Positions 18,124 through 27,120 of a DNA stretch of 55,608 nt are shown here, piece after piece. The stretch is taken from positions 1 through 55,608 of the forward strand of contig PKRJ01000023.1 in the NCBI GenBank assembly GCA_017577365.1, in the 5' to 3' direction. The translations under genes and the position numbers were made by a program. The DNA is from Gammaproteobacteria bacterium. Lineage in GTDB: Bacteria > Pseudomonadota > Gammaproteobacteria > Steroidobacterales > Rariloculaceae. A model generated the notes under the pieces. It made no database searches, was not told the DNA's origin, and saw only the letters and a list, made by a program, of their open reading frames with translations. The stretch's first letter is position 1. Each line of letters opens with the position of its first letter.

Positions 18124-20585
18124 GGCGCGTCGAGCGAGTCCTCGTTGCGGCCGCCTTGCTGCTCGGCGCGGGTAGCGCGAACGCGGAGTTCGTCAGCACA
18201 CCGGTCACGACCGCGCACGAAGGCTTGCCGTATCGTTACGAGGTCGTCGCGACCGGCTTCGGCCGCGTGCGAATCACCGCGCCGAACGGCTTGCCGCCGT
18301 GGCTCACGCTAGTGGAAACCGGGAACGGCACGGCGCTCTTGAGCGGCACGCCTTCGGCCGGCGACAGCGGAGCGGGAATCGTGCTGCGGTCGGAGGATAC
18401 GTCGTGCACGGCATTCCAGGTGTTCTGCTACCGCTACCAGTTCTTCGATATCGCGATCATCCCGAATGCGCCGCCCGAGATCGTCACGGACCTCGAGGAT
18501 CAGGTCGCGACGGAGGGCACGCCATTCCGACTCGATTTCGGCGGGGCGTTTCGCGATCCAGACGGCGATTCGCTGTCCTATTCGGTATCCGGCTTGCCGC
18601 CGGGGTTCTCGGCTTCGGGGAATGTGATCTCCGGGACCCCCACGCCTGCCGACGTCGACGGCTCGCCGTACGAAGTCTCGATCAGCGCGAGCGACGGGCG
18701 GGGTGGCACGGCCGTCGAAACGTTCGCGTTGCGCATCGATGCGCTCGCGCGCGCCGATCTCGCGGTCGAGTCGATCGCGCCGTCGCCGAGCCCGGCGATC
18801 GTCGAGCAGCCGGTCGAGTGGTCGTTCGAGATCGTCAATCGCGGTCCGGCCGAAAGCGGCGACGTCGAGCTCGAGATCGTTTTCGCGGGGAGCGAGGTCG
18901 AGCTCGGCTCGCATCCGTGTGCCGCGGAAGCCGACCACGAGCGGCAGCGACTCGTCTGCCGCATATCGCCGGTCGAGCCCGACGAGAACGAAACGGTGAG
19001 CGTCACGACGACCGCGCCGAATGCGGGCGACGTGTACGTCACCGCGCGGATACGCGGCGGCGCGGATCGACCGATCGATCCGACGACGGCCAACGACGTC
19101 GCAACGGCCGCATTGAACGTTGGCGTGGAGCTGCGCACCGACGCCGCGCAGCAGCTCGAAGGACGGCTGCTCGATATCGCTGCCGGCGACGTCGACGCCG
19201 ACGGTTTCGACGATATCGTCGCGGCCACGCCCGAAGATGCGCCGGCCGCATTGCATCTCAACATCGTCGACCCGACGGGGCTGCATCCGACGCTTCGCGA
19301 GAACGGCGCCTCCCGCCGCGGCTTGTCCACGCTTTCGCTCTCGCTCGGCGATCCGGTCGCGAATACCGCGGCGGCGCTCGCCGATTTCGACGGCGATGGC
19401 GACCTCGACGCCGTGGTCGTCAATGCGCCGGGGGAGCCCGCATTGGTGTTCGAGAACGACGGGTCCGGCGCATTCGCCGAGGCCGTGCCGCTCGGCGACG
19501 GGCGCAGCGACGCGAGGGACGTCGCGGTAGCCGATCTCGACGGCGACGGCCTGCCCGATATCGTGGTCGCGAACGCGGGCCAGAGCGTCGTGTATTTCCG
19601 CCGCGGCGATGCGTTCGAGGCCGTGCCGCTGCCGCGTCCGCCGCGCGAGTCGATCGGCGTCGCGGTGCTCGACGCGAACGGTGACGCGCTCCAGGATGTC
19701 GTGCTCGCGAACGCGGACGGCGACGCGTCGATCTATCACGGCGACGGCGCGAGGTTCGCGCCGCCGGTGCCGCTCGAAACCGGCCCGACTCGGGCCGTCG
19801 CCGCCGGCGATTTCGACGGAGACGGCGCACCCGATCTCGTCTTCGCGCGCACGGTGCCGGGCCCGGACGGCTTGCCGTCGAATCCGGTCTATATCAACGA
19901 CGGCGCGGGCCGTTTCGGCGTCGCGGCCGAGCTCGGCGCGTCGCCCACGATCGACGTGCTCGTCACGGACCTCGACGGTGACGAACGACTCGATATCCTT
20001 TTCGTCAACGCGACGGGCGCGCATCAGCGCTTTCTTGGCGACGGCGACGGGGCGTTCACGCTCGATCCGGCACTGCTCGTCGCGCCGGGCGGCGCGAAGG
20101 GCGCGGCGGCGCGCATCGGCCTTCGAGAGACGACGGATCTCCTGATCGCGGGAGCGAACGGGCTCTCGGTGTTCTTCAACGACGGTCTGGGCGCGCTCGG
20201 GCTCGGCGACGTCGAGCCGCCCGTCATCGAGCTCGTCGGCGAGCCGGAGATCGCCGTGCAGATCGACGAGGATTACGAGGACCCGGGCGCGATCGCGACC
20301 GACGATGTCGATGGGGAGCTGACGGCAAAGGTCGATAATCCCGTCGATACGAAGGTCATCGGCACGTATACGGTGACCTACACCGCGGTCGACGGCGCCG
20401 GCAACGAAGCGGTGCCGGTCACGCGGACGGTGAGAGTCGAAACGCGCGCCGCGCAGGGCGGAGGAGGCGGCGGCAGCGTCGGCGCCGTTTGGCTCGCGCT
20501 GCTCGCGGTTGCCGCATGGCTCGGCATGCGCAGGTCCGCGTGCTCGGCGCTCGAGGCTCGGGCCGATCGCCGGCCTCGCGAGTAG
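18120..20585 (+). CDS. Large secreted Ig-like / FG-GAP repeat protein with GlyGly-CTERM-like sorting tail
   Basis: 821 residues from the ATG at 18120. A signal peptide (cleavage near SANA|E, about residue 23) is followed by two putative Ig (He_PIG/cadherin-like) domains (about 25-220) and a CARDB/DUF11-like region (220-340). Six FG-GAP/VCBS-type repeats follow, each with a DxDxDGxxD calcium loop (for example DFDGDGDLD, DLDGDGLPD, DFDGDGAPD), then a DUF5011-type Ig domain (about 700-775). The C-terminus is a Gly run, a hydrophobic segment and a basic cluster (MRRS), the tripartite pattern of GlyGly-CTERM proteins processed by rhombosortase, though with an unusually long charged tail. Probably cell-surface or secreted and calcium-stabilised. 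A sigma54-type promoter lies upstream. No rhombosortase gene is in the window. Confidence 0.8.
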   Translation: MRRVERVLVAAALLLGAGSANAEFVSTPVTTAHEGLPYRYEVVATGFGRVRITAPNGLPPWLTLVETGNGTALLSGTPSAGDSGAGIVLRSEDTSCTAFQVFCYRYQFFDIAIIPNAPPEIVTDLEDQVATEGTPFRLDFGGAFRDPDGDSLSYSVSGLPPGFSASGNVISGTPTPADVDGSPYEVSISASDGRGGTAVETFALRIDALARADLAVESIAPSPSPAIVEQPVEWSFEIVNRGPAESGDVELEIVFAGSEVELGSHPCAAEADHERQRLVCRISPVEPDENETVSVTTTAPNAGDVYVTARIRGGADRPIDPTTANDVATAALNVGVELRTDAAQQLEGRLLDIAAGDVDADGFDDIVAATPEDAPAALHLNIVDPTGLHPTLRENGASRRGLSTLSLSLGDPVANTAAALADFDGDGDLDAVVVNAPGEPALVFENDGSGAFAEAVPLGDGRSDARDVAVADLDGDGLPDIVVANAGQSVVYFRRGDAFEAVPLPRPPRESIGVAVLDANGDALQDVVLANADGDASIYHGDGARFAPPVPLETGPTRAVAAGDFDGDGAPDLVFARTVPGPDGLPSNPVYINDGAGRFGVAAELGASPTIDVLVTDLDGDERLDILFVNATGAHQRFLGDGDGAFTLDPALLVAPGGAKGAAARIGLRETTDLLIAGANGLSVFFNDGLGALGLGDVEPPVIELVGEPEIAVQIDEDYEDPGAIATDDVDGELTAKVDNPVDTKVIGTYTVTYTAVDGAGNEAVPVTRTVRVETRAAQGGGGGGSVGAVWLALLAVAAWLGMRRSACSALEARADRRPRE

Positions 20586-20797
20586 CCCTGAAATATCTCC
20601 GCGCTTGGCGTTTCTCCACGTGCATGGGGGCGATCGGACTTCGGGTATCATTCCCGTGGCCCAAGCCCACGGCCGAGCCGATGCGGGCGCAAGCGGAGTG
20701 CTCGTAATAATACGTACGACACTCGGTGCATCGTGCGAATACGATGTTCGCGCCGACCCGGCAGTCCCAGGATTCGAGGAGCAGAGCTGGAGAGACT

Positions 20798-22270
20798 ATG
20801 ACCACGCCCTTTCCCAAGACACCGGCCTTCATGACGATCGACGAGCCGTTTCGGTTCGAGGGGGAACTGTTCGATCTGGAAGTGGAGGGCGAGATTCCTG
20901 CCGAGCTCGAAGGCACGTTCTACCGCGTCGGTCCCGACCAGGCGTTTCCGCCGAAGATGGGAGACGCCAATCCGTTCAACGGCGACGGCATCGTCACGGC
21001 GTTCCGTTTCAAGAACGGGCACGTCGACATGCAGCACCGGTACGTCATGACGCACCGCCTCCGCGCCGAGCGCAAGGCCCGTCGAGGTCTCTTCGGCGAT
21101 TACCGCAACCCCTTCACCGACGACCCGAGCGTCAAGGGCATCGAGCGAACGGTCTCGAACACGAACGTCGTGCCGCACGCCGGCCATCTGCTGGCGATGA
21201 AGGAAGACGGCCGGCCCTATGCGATGGATCCGCAGACGCTCGAGACGCGCCAGCTCTGGGATTGGAACGGCCAGATGAAGGCGACGTCGTTCACGGCGCA
21301 TCCGAAGATCGACCCGGAGACGGGCGATTTCGTCGGCTATGCATACGCCGCGAAGGGCGAGGCGACGAAAGACGTCGCTTGCTATACGTTCGACAAAGAA
21401 GGGCGGCTCGTCTGGGAGACCTGGCTCGAGAGCCCGCATGCCGCAATGATCCACGACTGCGGCGTGACCCCGAACTACCTCGTGCTCGCGGTCATTCCGC
21501 AGCTCATGGATCTCGAGCGCATCAGGCGCGGCGGCATCTTGTTCCAGTGGCATCCCGAGGTCGATCAGGTCTACATCGTGATTCCGCGCGGCGGCGAAGG
21601 GAAGGACGCGCGCTTCTTCCGCGCGCCGAACGCCTTCCCCGGCCACGTGATCAACGCGTTCGAGGACGGTGACAAGGTCTACCTCGACCTGCCGGTCGTC
21701 AACGACAACGTGTTCTGGTTCTTCCCGGATGCGAGCGGACGCGCGCCCGACCCCGCGAGCCTGCGGACGCAGATCGTGCGTTGGTGCTTCGATATGAGCT
21801 CGAAGGGCGATAAGCCCACCGCGAAGATCATCGCAGAGGTCGCGGCGGAATTCCCGCACGTCGATGACCGCTACGTCGGCCGTCCTTATCGCTACGCGTT
21901 CATGCAGGCGACCGACCACACGAAGCCGTACAACCCGGAGAAGGCCGGTCCGATCATGGGCTTCTTCTTCAATACCTTCGTGTCGATCGACATGGCGACC
22001 GGGGAGACGAAGTCGTACTTCGTCGGCGATACGTCGAGCACTCAGGAGCCGGTTTTCGCGCCGCGCAGTCCGGATGCGCCGGAAGGCGAGGGTTACGTCA
22101 TGGGCGTGGTGAACCGCCGCGCCGAGCACCGCAGCGATCTCTTGATCTTCGACGCGCAGCGGATCGACGAAGGGCCGATCGCGACGGTCAAGATCCCGGT
22201 GCGGCTCAAGTACGCGATCCACGGGAACTGGGTGCCGGCTTCGGTTTTCCCGCTACCTGACGACGTGTAA
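20798..22270 (+). CDS. Carotenoid oxygenase family protein (non-haem iron)
   Basis: 490 residues. The four iron-coordinating histidines of the carotenoid cleavage oxygenase / lignostilbene dioxygenase family are identifiable: H168 (TAHPK), H219 (MIHDC), H283 (PGHVINAF) and H475 (AIHGNWVP). The fold is the seven-bladed propeller and the length is typical for bacterial members. It cleaves a carbon-carbon double bond with O2, in carotenoids/apocarotenoids or in stilbene-like lignin fragments. The adjacent genes do not decide between these. The ATG at 20798 is preferred because of the GGAG ribosome site and because the family homology begins shortly after it. It stands alone and is followed by a strong terminator. 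Confidence 0.9.
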   Translation: MTTPFPKTPAFMTIDEPFRFEGELFDLEVEGEIPAELEGTFYRVGPDQAFPPKMGDANPFNGDGIVTAFRFKNGHVDMQHRYVMTHRLRAERKARRGLFGDYRNPFTDDPSVKGIERTVSNTNVVPHAGHLLAMKEDGRPYAMDPQTLETRQLWDWNGQMKATSFTAHPKIDPETGDFVGYAYAAKGEATKDVACYTFDKEGRLVWETWLESPHAAMIHDCGVTPNYLVLAVIPQLMDLERIRRGGILFQWHPEVDQVYIVIPRGGEGKDARFFRAPNAFPGHVINAFEDGDKVYLDLPVVNDNVFWFFPDASGRAPDPASLRTQIVRWCFDMSSKGDKPTAKIIAEVAAEFPHVDDRYVGRPYRYAFMQATDHTKPYNPEKAGPIMGFFFNTFVSIDMATGETKSYFVGDTSSTQEPVFAPRSPDAPEGEGYVMGVVNRRAEHRSDLLIFDAQRIDEGPIATVKIPVRLKYAIHGNWVPASVFPLPDDV

Positions 22271-22309
22271 CGACGGCCCCCGTCGACAGCGTCCTCGACC
22301 GAGCTTGGC

Positions 22310-22360
22310 CATCGAGGCGCCCGCGCGTAGAGGATACGCGCGGGCGCCTCGATGCTTTTC
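22310..22360 (+). terminator. Strong intrinsic terminator after the carotenoid oxygenase gene
   Basis: A perfect 20-base-pair inverted repeat (arms 22310-22329 and 22335-22354, loop GAGGA) followed by CTTTTC. It begins 40 bases after the stop codon. Confidence 0.85.
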
Positions 22361-22399
22361 GTCTCGCTTTCGAAATGCTTCGTCCCGTAATTGGGATCG

Positions 22400-22786
22400 A
22401 TGCTCGCTGCGCTCTCGGTCGGGTTCGCAGGGCTCGCGACGGTCCTTGCCGCGACTGGGCTCTACGCCGTCCTCGTCTACAACGTGACGCGACGCACGCG
22501 GGAGTTCGGGCTGCGGCTCGCCCTCGGCGCCGATCCTCGGCAGCTGCGCTCATTGGTGCTCAAGCGCGTTGGAGTTATCGGGCTATGCGGCACGTTATTG
22601 GGAGCTGCAGGCGCGATCGCGCTTGCCCGCGTAGCTCGGTCGTTGCTCTTCGGCGTATCCGCGCACGACGCCACGGTCTTGACGACCGCGGCGCTGATCG
22701 TGTGCGTTGTCGTGCTGCTTGCGAGCTACAAGCCGGCACAGACGGCTGCACGAACGGCGCCCATGGAGGCGCTCACGTACGAATAG
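22400..22786 (+). pseudogene. C-terminal remnant of an FtsX-like (MacB/ADOP) ABC permease
   Basis: The 129-codon frame encodes only the last two or three membrane segments of an FtsX-type permease: MLAALSVGFAGLATVLAATGLYAVLVYNV, RTREFGLRLALGA, and the terminal MEALTYE. Complete proteins of this group are about 800 residues with a large periplasmic domain, and nothing matching the missing part lies upstream, where the terminator of the previous gene is found instead. It is therefore probably a decayed fragment left by a deletion or rearrangement. The frame itself is undamaged, so expression of a short membrane peptide cannot be excluded. Confidence 0.7.
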
Positions 22787-22948
22787 CTCTCGATCCGCCG
22801 GCTCTGATCGAACCGGCTGCTTTGCAGCCAGGCCCACCGAAAGCGTAGGTAGCCAGCTCGTGGCTCGATCTTCATCCTATCGTATTGAAGATGGAACCGG
22901 GTGTGGCAATATTGCGGCGCCGCCGCAGTGGGGAGGCAGAGCAGCTCT

Positions 22949-25621
22949 ATGACCCACCAGCCCTCGGATGAGCTTTGGAACAAGCTTGCGACTTCGCTCG
23001 GTATCGAAGTGCCCGTGCTGAAGGCCGTCGCCTACGTCGAATCGTCGGGGAGCGGCTTTCTGCCCAGTTCCTCCAAGCCCAAGGTGCTGTTCGAGGGGCA
23101 CGTCTTTCACCGGCTGACGGGCGGAATCTACGACGACGAGTATCCGAACCTCAGCTATCGCAAGTGGAGCCGAGAGAAGTACTCGGGGAGCCTCGCAGGG
23201 GAATGGAGAAGGCTCGAGGCGGCCTGTCAGCTGAACCGACCGGCTGCGCTCCAGTCCGCGAGCTGGGGCATGTTCCAGATCATGGGCTTCAACTACGCGT
23301 ATTGCGGGTGCCCCGACGTCGAAGCCTTCGTCGCGATGCAATACGCGGGCGTCGACGAGCAGACCGAGTGCTTCGCGCGTTTCATTGCGCGTCCGCCGTT
23401 CCTCGAGGCGCTGAAGAGCAAGGATTGGGAGACTTTTGCGGCCGCCTATAACGGCCCAGCGCACGCGAAAAACAACTACGTCGGCAAGCTGAGCAAGGCG
23501 TACGAGCAGGCACGGTCCGAGCAGCCCGCCGCCGAAAGGCCGCGGGCCGCCCGGACACGCGCGAAGCGCACGAAAACGGCCATGCCGCCGGGCCGCCCGG
23601 CGTTCGCTCCCGTGCAGAGTTTTCAGCGCCGTACCGCTCGCCGCCGGAACGTGCGACCGGACCCGGTCGATTTGCGCGACTGGGAGTACCGGCCGAGCAT
23701 CGCCGTTGCGCCTCCCGAGACGCTCCTTCCGAACGATCCCCGGCGGCCGAAGGACCAGGGGGAAACGAACGCATGCACGGGCTTCGCGCTCGCGACGGTC
23801 ATCGAGTACCTCCTCGTTCGCGCCGGTCGACCCGCGGAGACGATCTCGGGTTTCATGCTCTACAGCATGGCCCGCCGCTACGACGAATGGTCGGAGGCGG
23901 ACGAGAACGATGACACCGGGTCGTCTTTGCGGGGGGCGCTGAAGGGTTGGGCGCGGCACGGTGCGAGCATCGAGGCCTTGTGGAAGACGTTGCCGATGCC
24001 GAAGGCGAAAAAGCCCAAGAACGGCAAGGCCGAGTGGTGGAAAGGAGATTGGTGGCTCGATGCGGTGAAGCGCCCCATGGGCGCGTACTACCGCATCGCG
24101 CCCGAGAACATCCGCGACATTCACGTCGCGCTGCGCGAGGCCGGCGCGGTCTACGCGAGCGCATTCACGCACGACGGTTGGGACGCGCTACTCGGGGACG
24201 AGGAGTTGCTGCCGCCGACGTCGGCGGACGAGCTGCCGATCATCGAACCGGGCAAGGGCAATACCGACCAGGGTCACGCCTTCGCGATCGTCGGCTATAC
24301 GCAGAAGGGCTTCATCGTGCAGAACTCCTGGGGACCCTGCTGGGGGCGCGCGGGACTCGCGGTGCTGCCGTACTCGGATTGGCTGCAGAACGCGATGGAT
24401 TGCTGGGTTGTCCAGCTCGGCGTCGTCACGGTCGAGCACGAGACCGTCGCCAGGGAGCCGACGATCCGGATCGGACCCGCCGGCCGCGCCGTCCTATCGA
24501 GCAACGAGACGCTCGCGAATCACGAGATCGCTCCCTTCGTGATCAACATGGAGAACGAGGGGCGTCTCAGCCAGAGGGGACGCTTCCGCACCAAGGACGA
24601 CGATCTCGAAGCGCTTCTGTTGACGCACTTGCGCTGCGCTCGTGCGCGATGGGGGATCGCGCCGGGCGAGCCCGTGGACGTCGCCATCTATGCCCATGGC
24701 GGGCTGACGAACGAGGACACCGCCGCCGCGGCGGCTCGTGCCTGGATCCCGCACCTCTACACGCACCGCATCTTCCCCGTGTTCATCATGTGGGAAACCG
24801 GCGCGATCAAGACGTTGCGCAACCTCTTCGAGGATTTCGTGAAGGGTGAGGAGGAGCTCGCCGCGGCGGGCGGTCGCCTCGAGCGATTCAGGGAGCGTTT
24901 GTCGGAATGGAAGGACGCCCGCCTCGAAGGTCTCGTTCGCTTCCCCGGCGGCAAGATGTGGCGAGAGATGAAGCAGAACGCTTCGGCCCTATCGGGACAT
25001 CCGCACGCGGGGTTGGTGAAACTGTTCCGCTTGTTCCAGCGCGACGATATATGCCGCGCGATTGCCCCTATTCGCTTGCATCTTATCGGTCACTCTGCCG
25101 GCTCGATCGTCCACGCGCATCTCGGCGAGCGGGCGGCTCGCTGGATCGCGAACCGAAAGGGAAAAGCGCGTGTGCTGGAGCTCTCGTCGCTGTCCTTCCT
25201 TGCACCGGCCCTGCGCCTCGACGAGTTCGTTGCGCGGCTCGGACCGATCGGGGTGGCGGACGGCAGAATCCCGGTGCTGATCGCCAACTTGACCGATGCG
25301 GCGGAGCGCACCGACGAATCGTGTCGCCCTTACGGCCGGTCGCTGCTATACCTCGTGTCACGGTCGTTCGAGGATCCGGTGGAGACGCCGCTCGTCGGCA
25401 TGGAAAGGCACCTCGTGCCGGCGCTGGCGACGAGCTTGTGGAATGCACAGATTCGTCAGCTACCGTGTCCGGGCGGCTCGTGGGACGCTCGGTCCGCGGC
25501 GACGCGTGCTACGACGCACGGAGGCGTGGACGACGATCCGGCGGTGCGGCAGGCGGTGGCGTCGTTCATCCGCGAATCTGCATCGTCCCGTTCGGCCGCG
25601 AAGAGCCGGGCGCTCGCCTGA
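22949..25621 (+). CDS. N-acetylmuramidase - papain-like protease - alpha/beta hydrolase fusion
   Basis: 890 residues with three enzyme modules. Residues 5-190 match the phage-endolysin N-acetylmuramidase family (PF11860/DUF3380): candidate catalytic Glu31 in AYVESSGSGF, then SASWGMFQIMGFN and AAYNGP. A basic linker (195-240) leads to a C1 papain-like protease (240-495) with Gln270, Cys276 (QGETNACTGFA), His443 (DQGHAFAIVGY) and Asn459 (QNSWG). The C-terminal half (575-830) looks like an alpha/beta hydrolase, with an HGG oxyanion motif (583-585) and nucleophile Ser716 in GHSAG. There is no signal peptide or membrane segment. One protein could thus attack peptidoglycan, protein and an ester or lipid bond, as in a lytic or antibacterial effector; that role is inference. 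The start is the ATG at 22949 after a GGGGAGG site; an in-frame GTG at 22901 exists. No immunity gene is recognisable beside it. Confidence 0.85.
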   Translation: MTHQPSDELWNKLATSLGIEVPVLKAVAYVESSGSGFLPSSSKPKVLFEGHVFHRLTGGIYDDEYPNLSYRKWSREKYSGSLAGEWRRLEAACQLNRPAALQSASWGMFQIMGFNYAYCGCPDVEAFVAMQYAGVDEQTECFARFIARPPFLEALKSKDWETFAAAYNGPAHAKNNYVGKLSKAYEQARSEQPAAERPRAARTRAKRTKTAMPPGRPAFAPVQSFQRRTARRRNVRPDPVDLRDWEYRPSIAVAPPETLLPNDPRRPKDQGETNACTGFALATVIEYLLVRAGRPAETISGFMLYSMARRYDEWSEADENDDTGSSLRGALKGWARHGASIEALWKTLPMPKAKKPKNGKAEWWKGDWWLDAVKRPMGAYYRIAPENIRDIHVALREAGAVYASAFTHDGWDALLGDEELLPPTSADELPIIEPGKGNTDQGHAFAIVGYTQKGFIVQNSWGPCWGRAGLAVLPYSDWLQNAMDCWVVQLGVVTVEHETVAREPTIRIGPAGRAVLSSNETLANHEIAPFVINMENEGRLSQRGRFRTKDDDLEALLLTHLRCARARWGIAPGEPVDVAIYAHGGLTNEDTAAAAARAWIPHLYTHRIFPVFIMWETGAIKTLRNLFEDFVKGEEELAAAGGRLERFRERLSEWKDARLEGLVRFPGGKMWREMKQNASALSGHPHAGLVKLFRLFQRDDICRAIAPIRLHLIGHSAGSIVHAHLGERAARWIANRKGKARVLELSSLSFLAPALRLDEFVARLGPIGVADGRIPVLIANLTDAAERTDESCRPYGRSLLYLVSRSFEDPVETPLVGMERHLVPALATSLWNAQIRQLPCPGGSWDARSAATRATTHGGVDDDPAVRQAVASFIRESASSRSAAKSRALA

Positions 25622-25689
25622 CGGGGTAGCCGAGCGGCCGGATGCTCTTCTCGCCGCTCGCGAAGGTAAGCACAAGCGGAGGATGGTCG

Positions 25690-26625
25690 ATGAGCACGTT
25701 ACCCAAGGCGACACTAGGCCGCACCGGGCTCGAGGTCAGCAAGCTCGGATACGGCGCGATGGAGCTGCGCGGGCTCGAGCACTTTGCGCGGCTCACGGCG
25801 GCGGAAGCGAGCGCACTGCTGAACGGCGTCCTCGATCACGGCATCAACTACATCGACACGTCACCCGACTACGGCTACTCGGAGGAGCTCATCGGGCGGC
25901 ACATCGCGCACCGGCGGAGCGAGTTCTATCTCGCGACCAAGTGCGGCTGCCCGGTCGAGCCGCCCGACGTGCCGTACGCGAAACGCAAGCCCCACAGCTT
26001 TACACGGGAGAACATCCGCGCCGCCGTCGAGCAAAGCCTCGTCCGCATGAGGACCGACTATCTCGACGTCGTGCAGTTTCACCTGAGCCCCTCGCGCGCC
26101 GTCCTCGAGGGGCACGACTCGATCGCCGAGCTGGAGAAGCTGCGGGCGGAAGGGAAGGTGCGCTTCATCGGGATGTCCGGCACGCTTCCGGAGCTGCCCG
26201 AGCATATCGACATGGGCGTTTTCGACGTTTTCCAGATCCCGTACTCCTTGCTCGAGCGCGAGCACGAAGCGCTGATCAGCGAAGCGGCGCGGCGCGGGGG
26301 GGGGATCGTGATCCGCGGCGGCGTCTCGCGCGGCGTCATGGTCAAGGACGAGTCGATCATCGACGAATACCCGGAGTTCCTGCAGGCCGGTTTTCGTATG
26401 CGGCGACGGCTGTGGCACGAGACGAAGATCGAGGATCTTCTCGACGGAATGAGCCCGGTGGAGTTCATGCTGCGCTTCACGATCAGCCATCCGGATATGA
26501 CGACGACGATCGTCGGCACCGCGAACGTGGAGCATCTGAAAGCCAACGTGGCGGCTGCCGCCAAAGGTCCGTTGCCGCGAGATGTGTACGAGGAGGCGAG
26601 GAGGCGCTTTCGCGCTCCGGCGTGA
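25690..26625 (+). CDS. Aldo/keto reductase
   Basis: 311 residues forming an AKR-type TIM barrel. The catalytic tetrad is visible: Asp and Tyr in DTSPDYGYSE, Lys in ATKCG, and His in VQFHLSP. The C-terminal NADPH-binding segment is TTTIVGTANVEHL. The expected reaction is NADPH-dependent reduction of an aldehyde or ketone; the substrate is not identifiable. The ATG at 25690 is supported by GGAGG about 7 bases upstream. It follows the muramidase/protease/hydrolase gene by 68 bases on the same strand, so the two could share a transcript, although no functional link is obvious. Confidence 0.88.
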   Translation: MSTLPKATLGRTGLEVSKLGYGAMELRGLEHFARLTAAEASALLNGVLDHGINYIDTSPDYGYSEELIGRHIAHRRSEFYLATKCGCPVEPPDVPYAKRKPHSFTRENIRAAVEQSLVRMRTDYLDVVQFHLSPSRAVLEGHDSIAELEKLRAEGKVRFIGMSGTLPELPEHIDMGVFDVFQIPYSLLEREHEALISEAARRGGGIVIRGGVSRGVMVKDESIIDEYPEFLQAGFRMRRRLWHETKIEDLLDGMSPVEFMLRFTISHPDMTTTIVGTANVEHLKANVAAAAKGPLPRDVYEEARRRFRAPA

Positions 26626-26634
26626 GATGCGCTT

Positions 26635-27039
26635 TCAGCACCTATTGCTCGCGGCACGTCGTTCCGGCGGGTAGCGCCACCAAGCGGCAAGGACGAGCAG
26701 GCCGAACAGGGTATAGGCCGCGGTGAACGACCAAGGCGGCGCGTCATAGAAGATCAGACGTCGAAGCCAGTGCTCGATGAAGCTCGTCTCGTATCCGGCA
26801 TCGCCGGCTTTCGCGCGTAACCAGGACTCGACCGTCGTGAGCGGACAGATCTCCCCGAGCCACGCCTGCACGACGACATAGCCGATCGCCACGAGATGGG
26901 CGATACGGAGTCGCCAATCGTTCACCCACCGCCAGCCGAGGCGGTTACCGAGCACGATCGCGACGAGTCCGCCGACGTTGAATGCGACGATCCCGAAGTG
27001 GACGAGGAGGACGATGTCGGCCAGAAGCTCGTAGGGCAT
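26635..27039 (-). CDS. DUF2784 family membrane protein
   Basis: 134 residues with four membrane segments. The opening (YELLADIVLLVHFGIVAFNVGG), the GEICPLTTVE loop and the final FGLLVLAAWW segment are the hallmarks of DUF2784. The family occurs widely in proteobacteria, and its function is unknown. The ATG at 27039 is used because the family homology begins there; the frame remains open upstream, but that part is not membrane-like. It is convergent with the aldo/keto reductase gene, 9 bases apart. Confidence 0.8.
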   Translation of the reverse strand: MPYELLADIVLLVHFGIVAFNVGGLVAIVLGNRLGWRWVNDWRLRIAHLVAIGYVVVQAWLGEICPLTTVESWLRAKAGDAGYETSFIEHWLRRLIFYDAPPWSFTAAYTLFGLLVLAAWWRYPPERRAASNRC

Positions 27040-27120
27040 TGCTCGACCCGTGCCGGAAGCTCGATGGTGCAAAATGTGGCGGAAGGTGTCTGGCCGAACC
27101 CGATGGAAGGCAACATCGAG

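Noticed and set aside
19180..20010. Periodic repeats resembling a repeat array
   Set aside because: The periodicity comes from the coding FG-GAP calcium loops (GAC-GGC-GAC codons), not from a CRISPR or satellite array.
18309..20651. 780-codon minus-strand frame opposite the Ig/FG-GAP gene
   Set aside because: Low-complexity Arg/Asp/Val-rich translation mirroring the calcium-repeat codons; no start signal or domain.
22901..22948. GTG start at 22901 for the trifunctional enzyme, and a TGGCA...TTGC sequence there
   Set aside because: The extra 16 residues lack homology and the ATG at 22949 has a GGGGAGG site. The TGGCAATATTGC sequence has the wrong spacing for sigma54.
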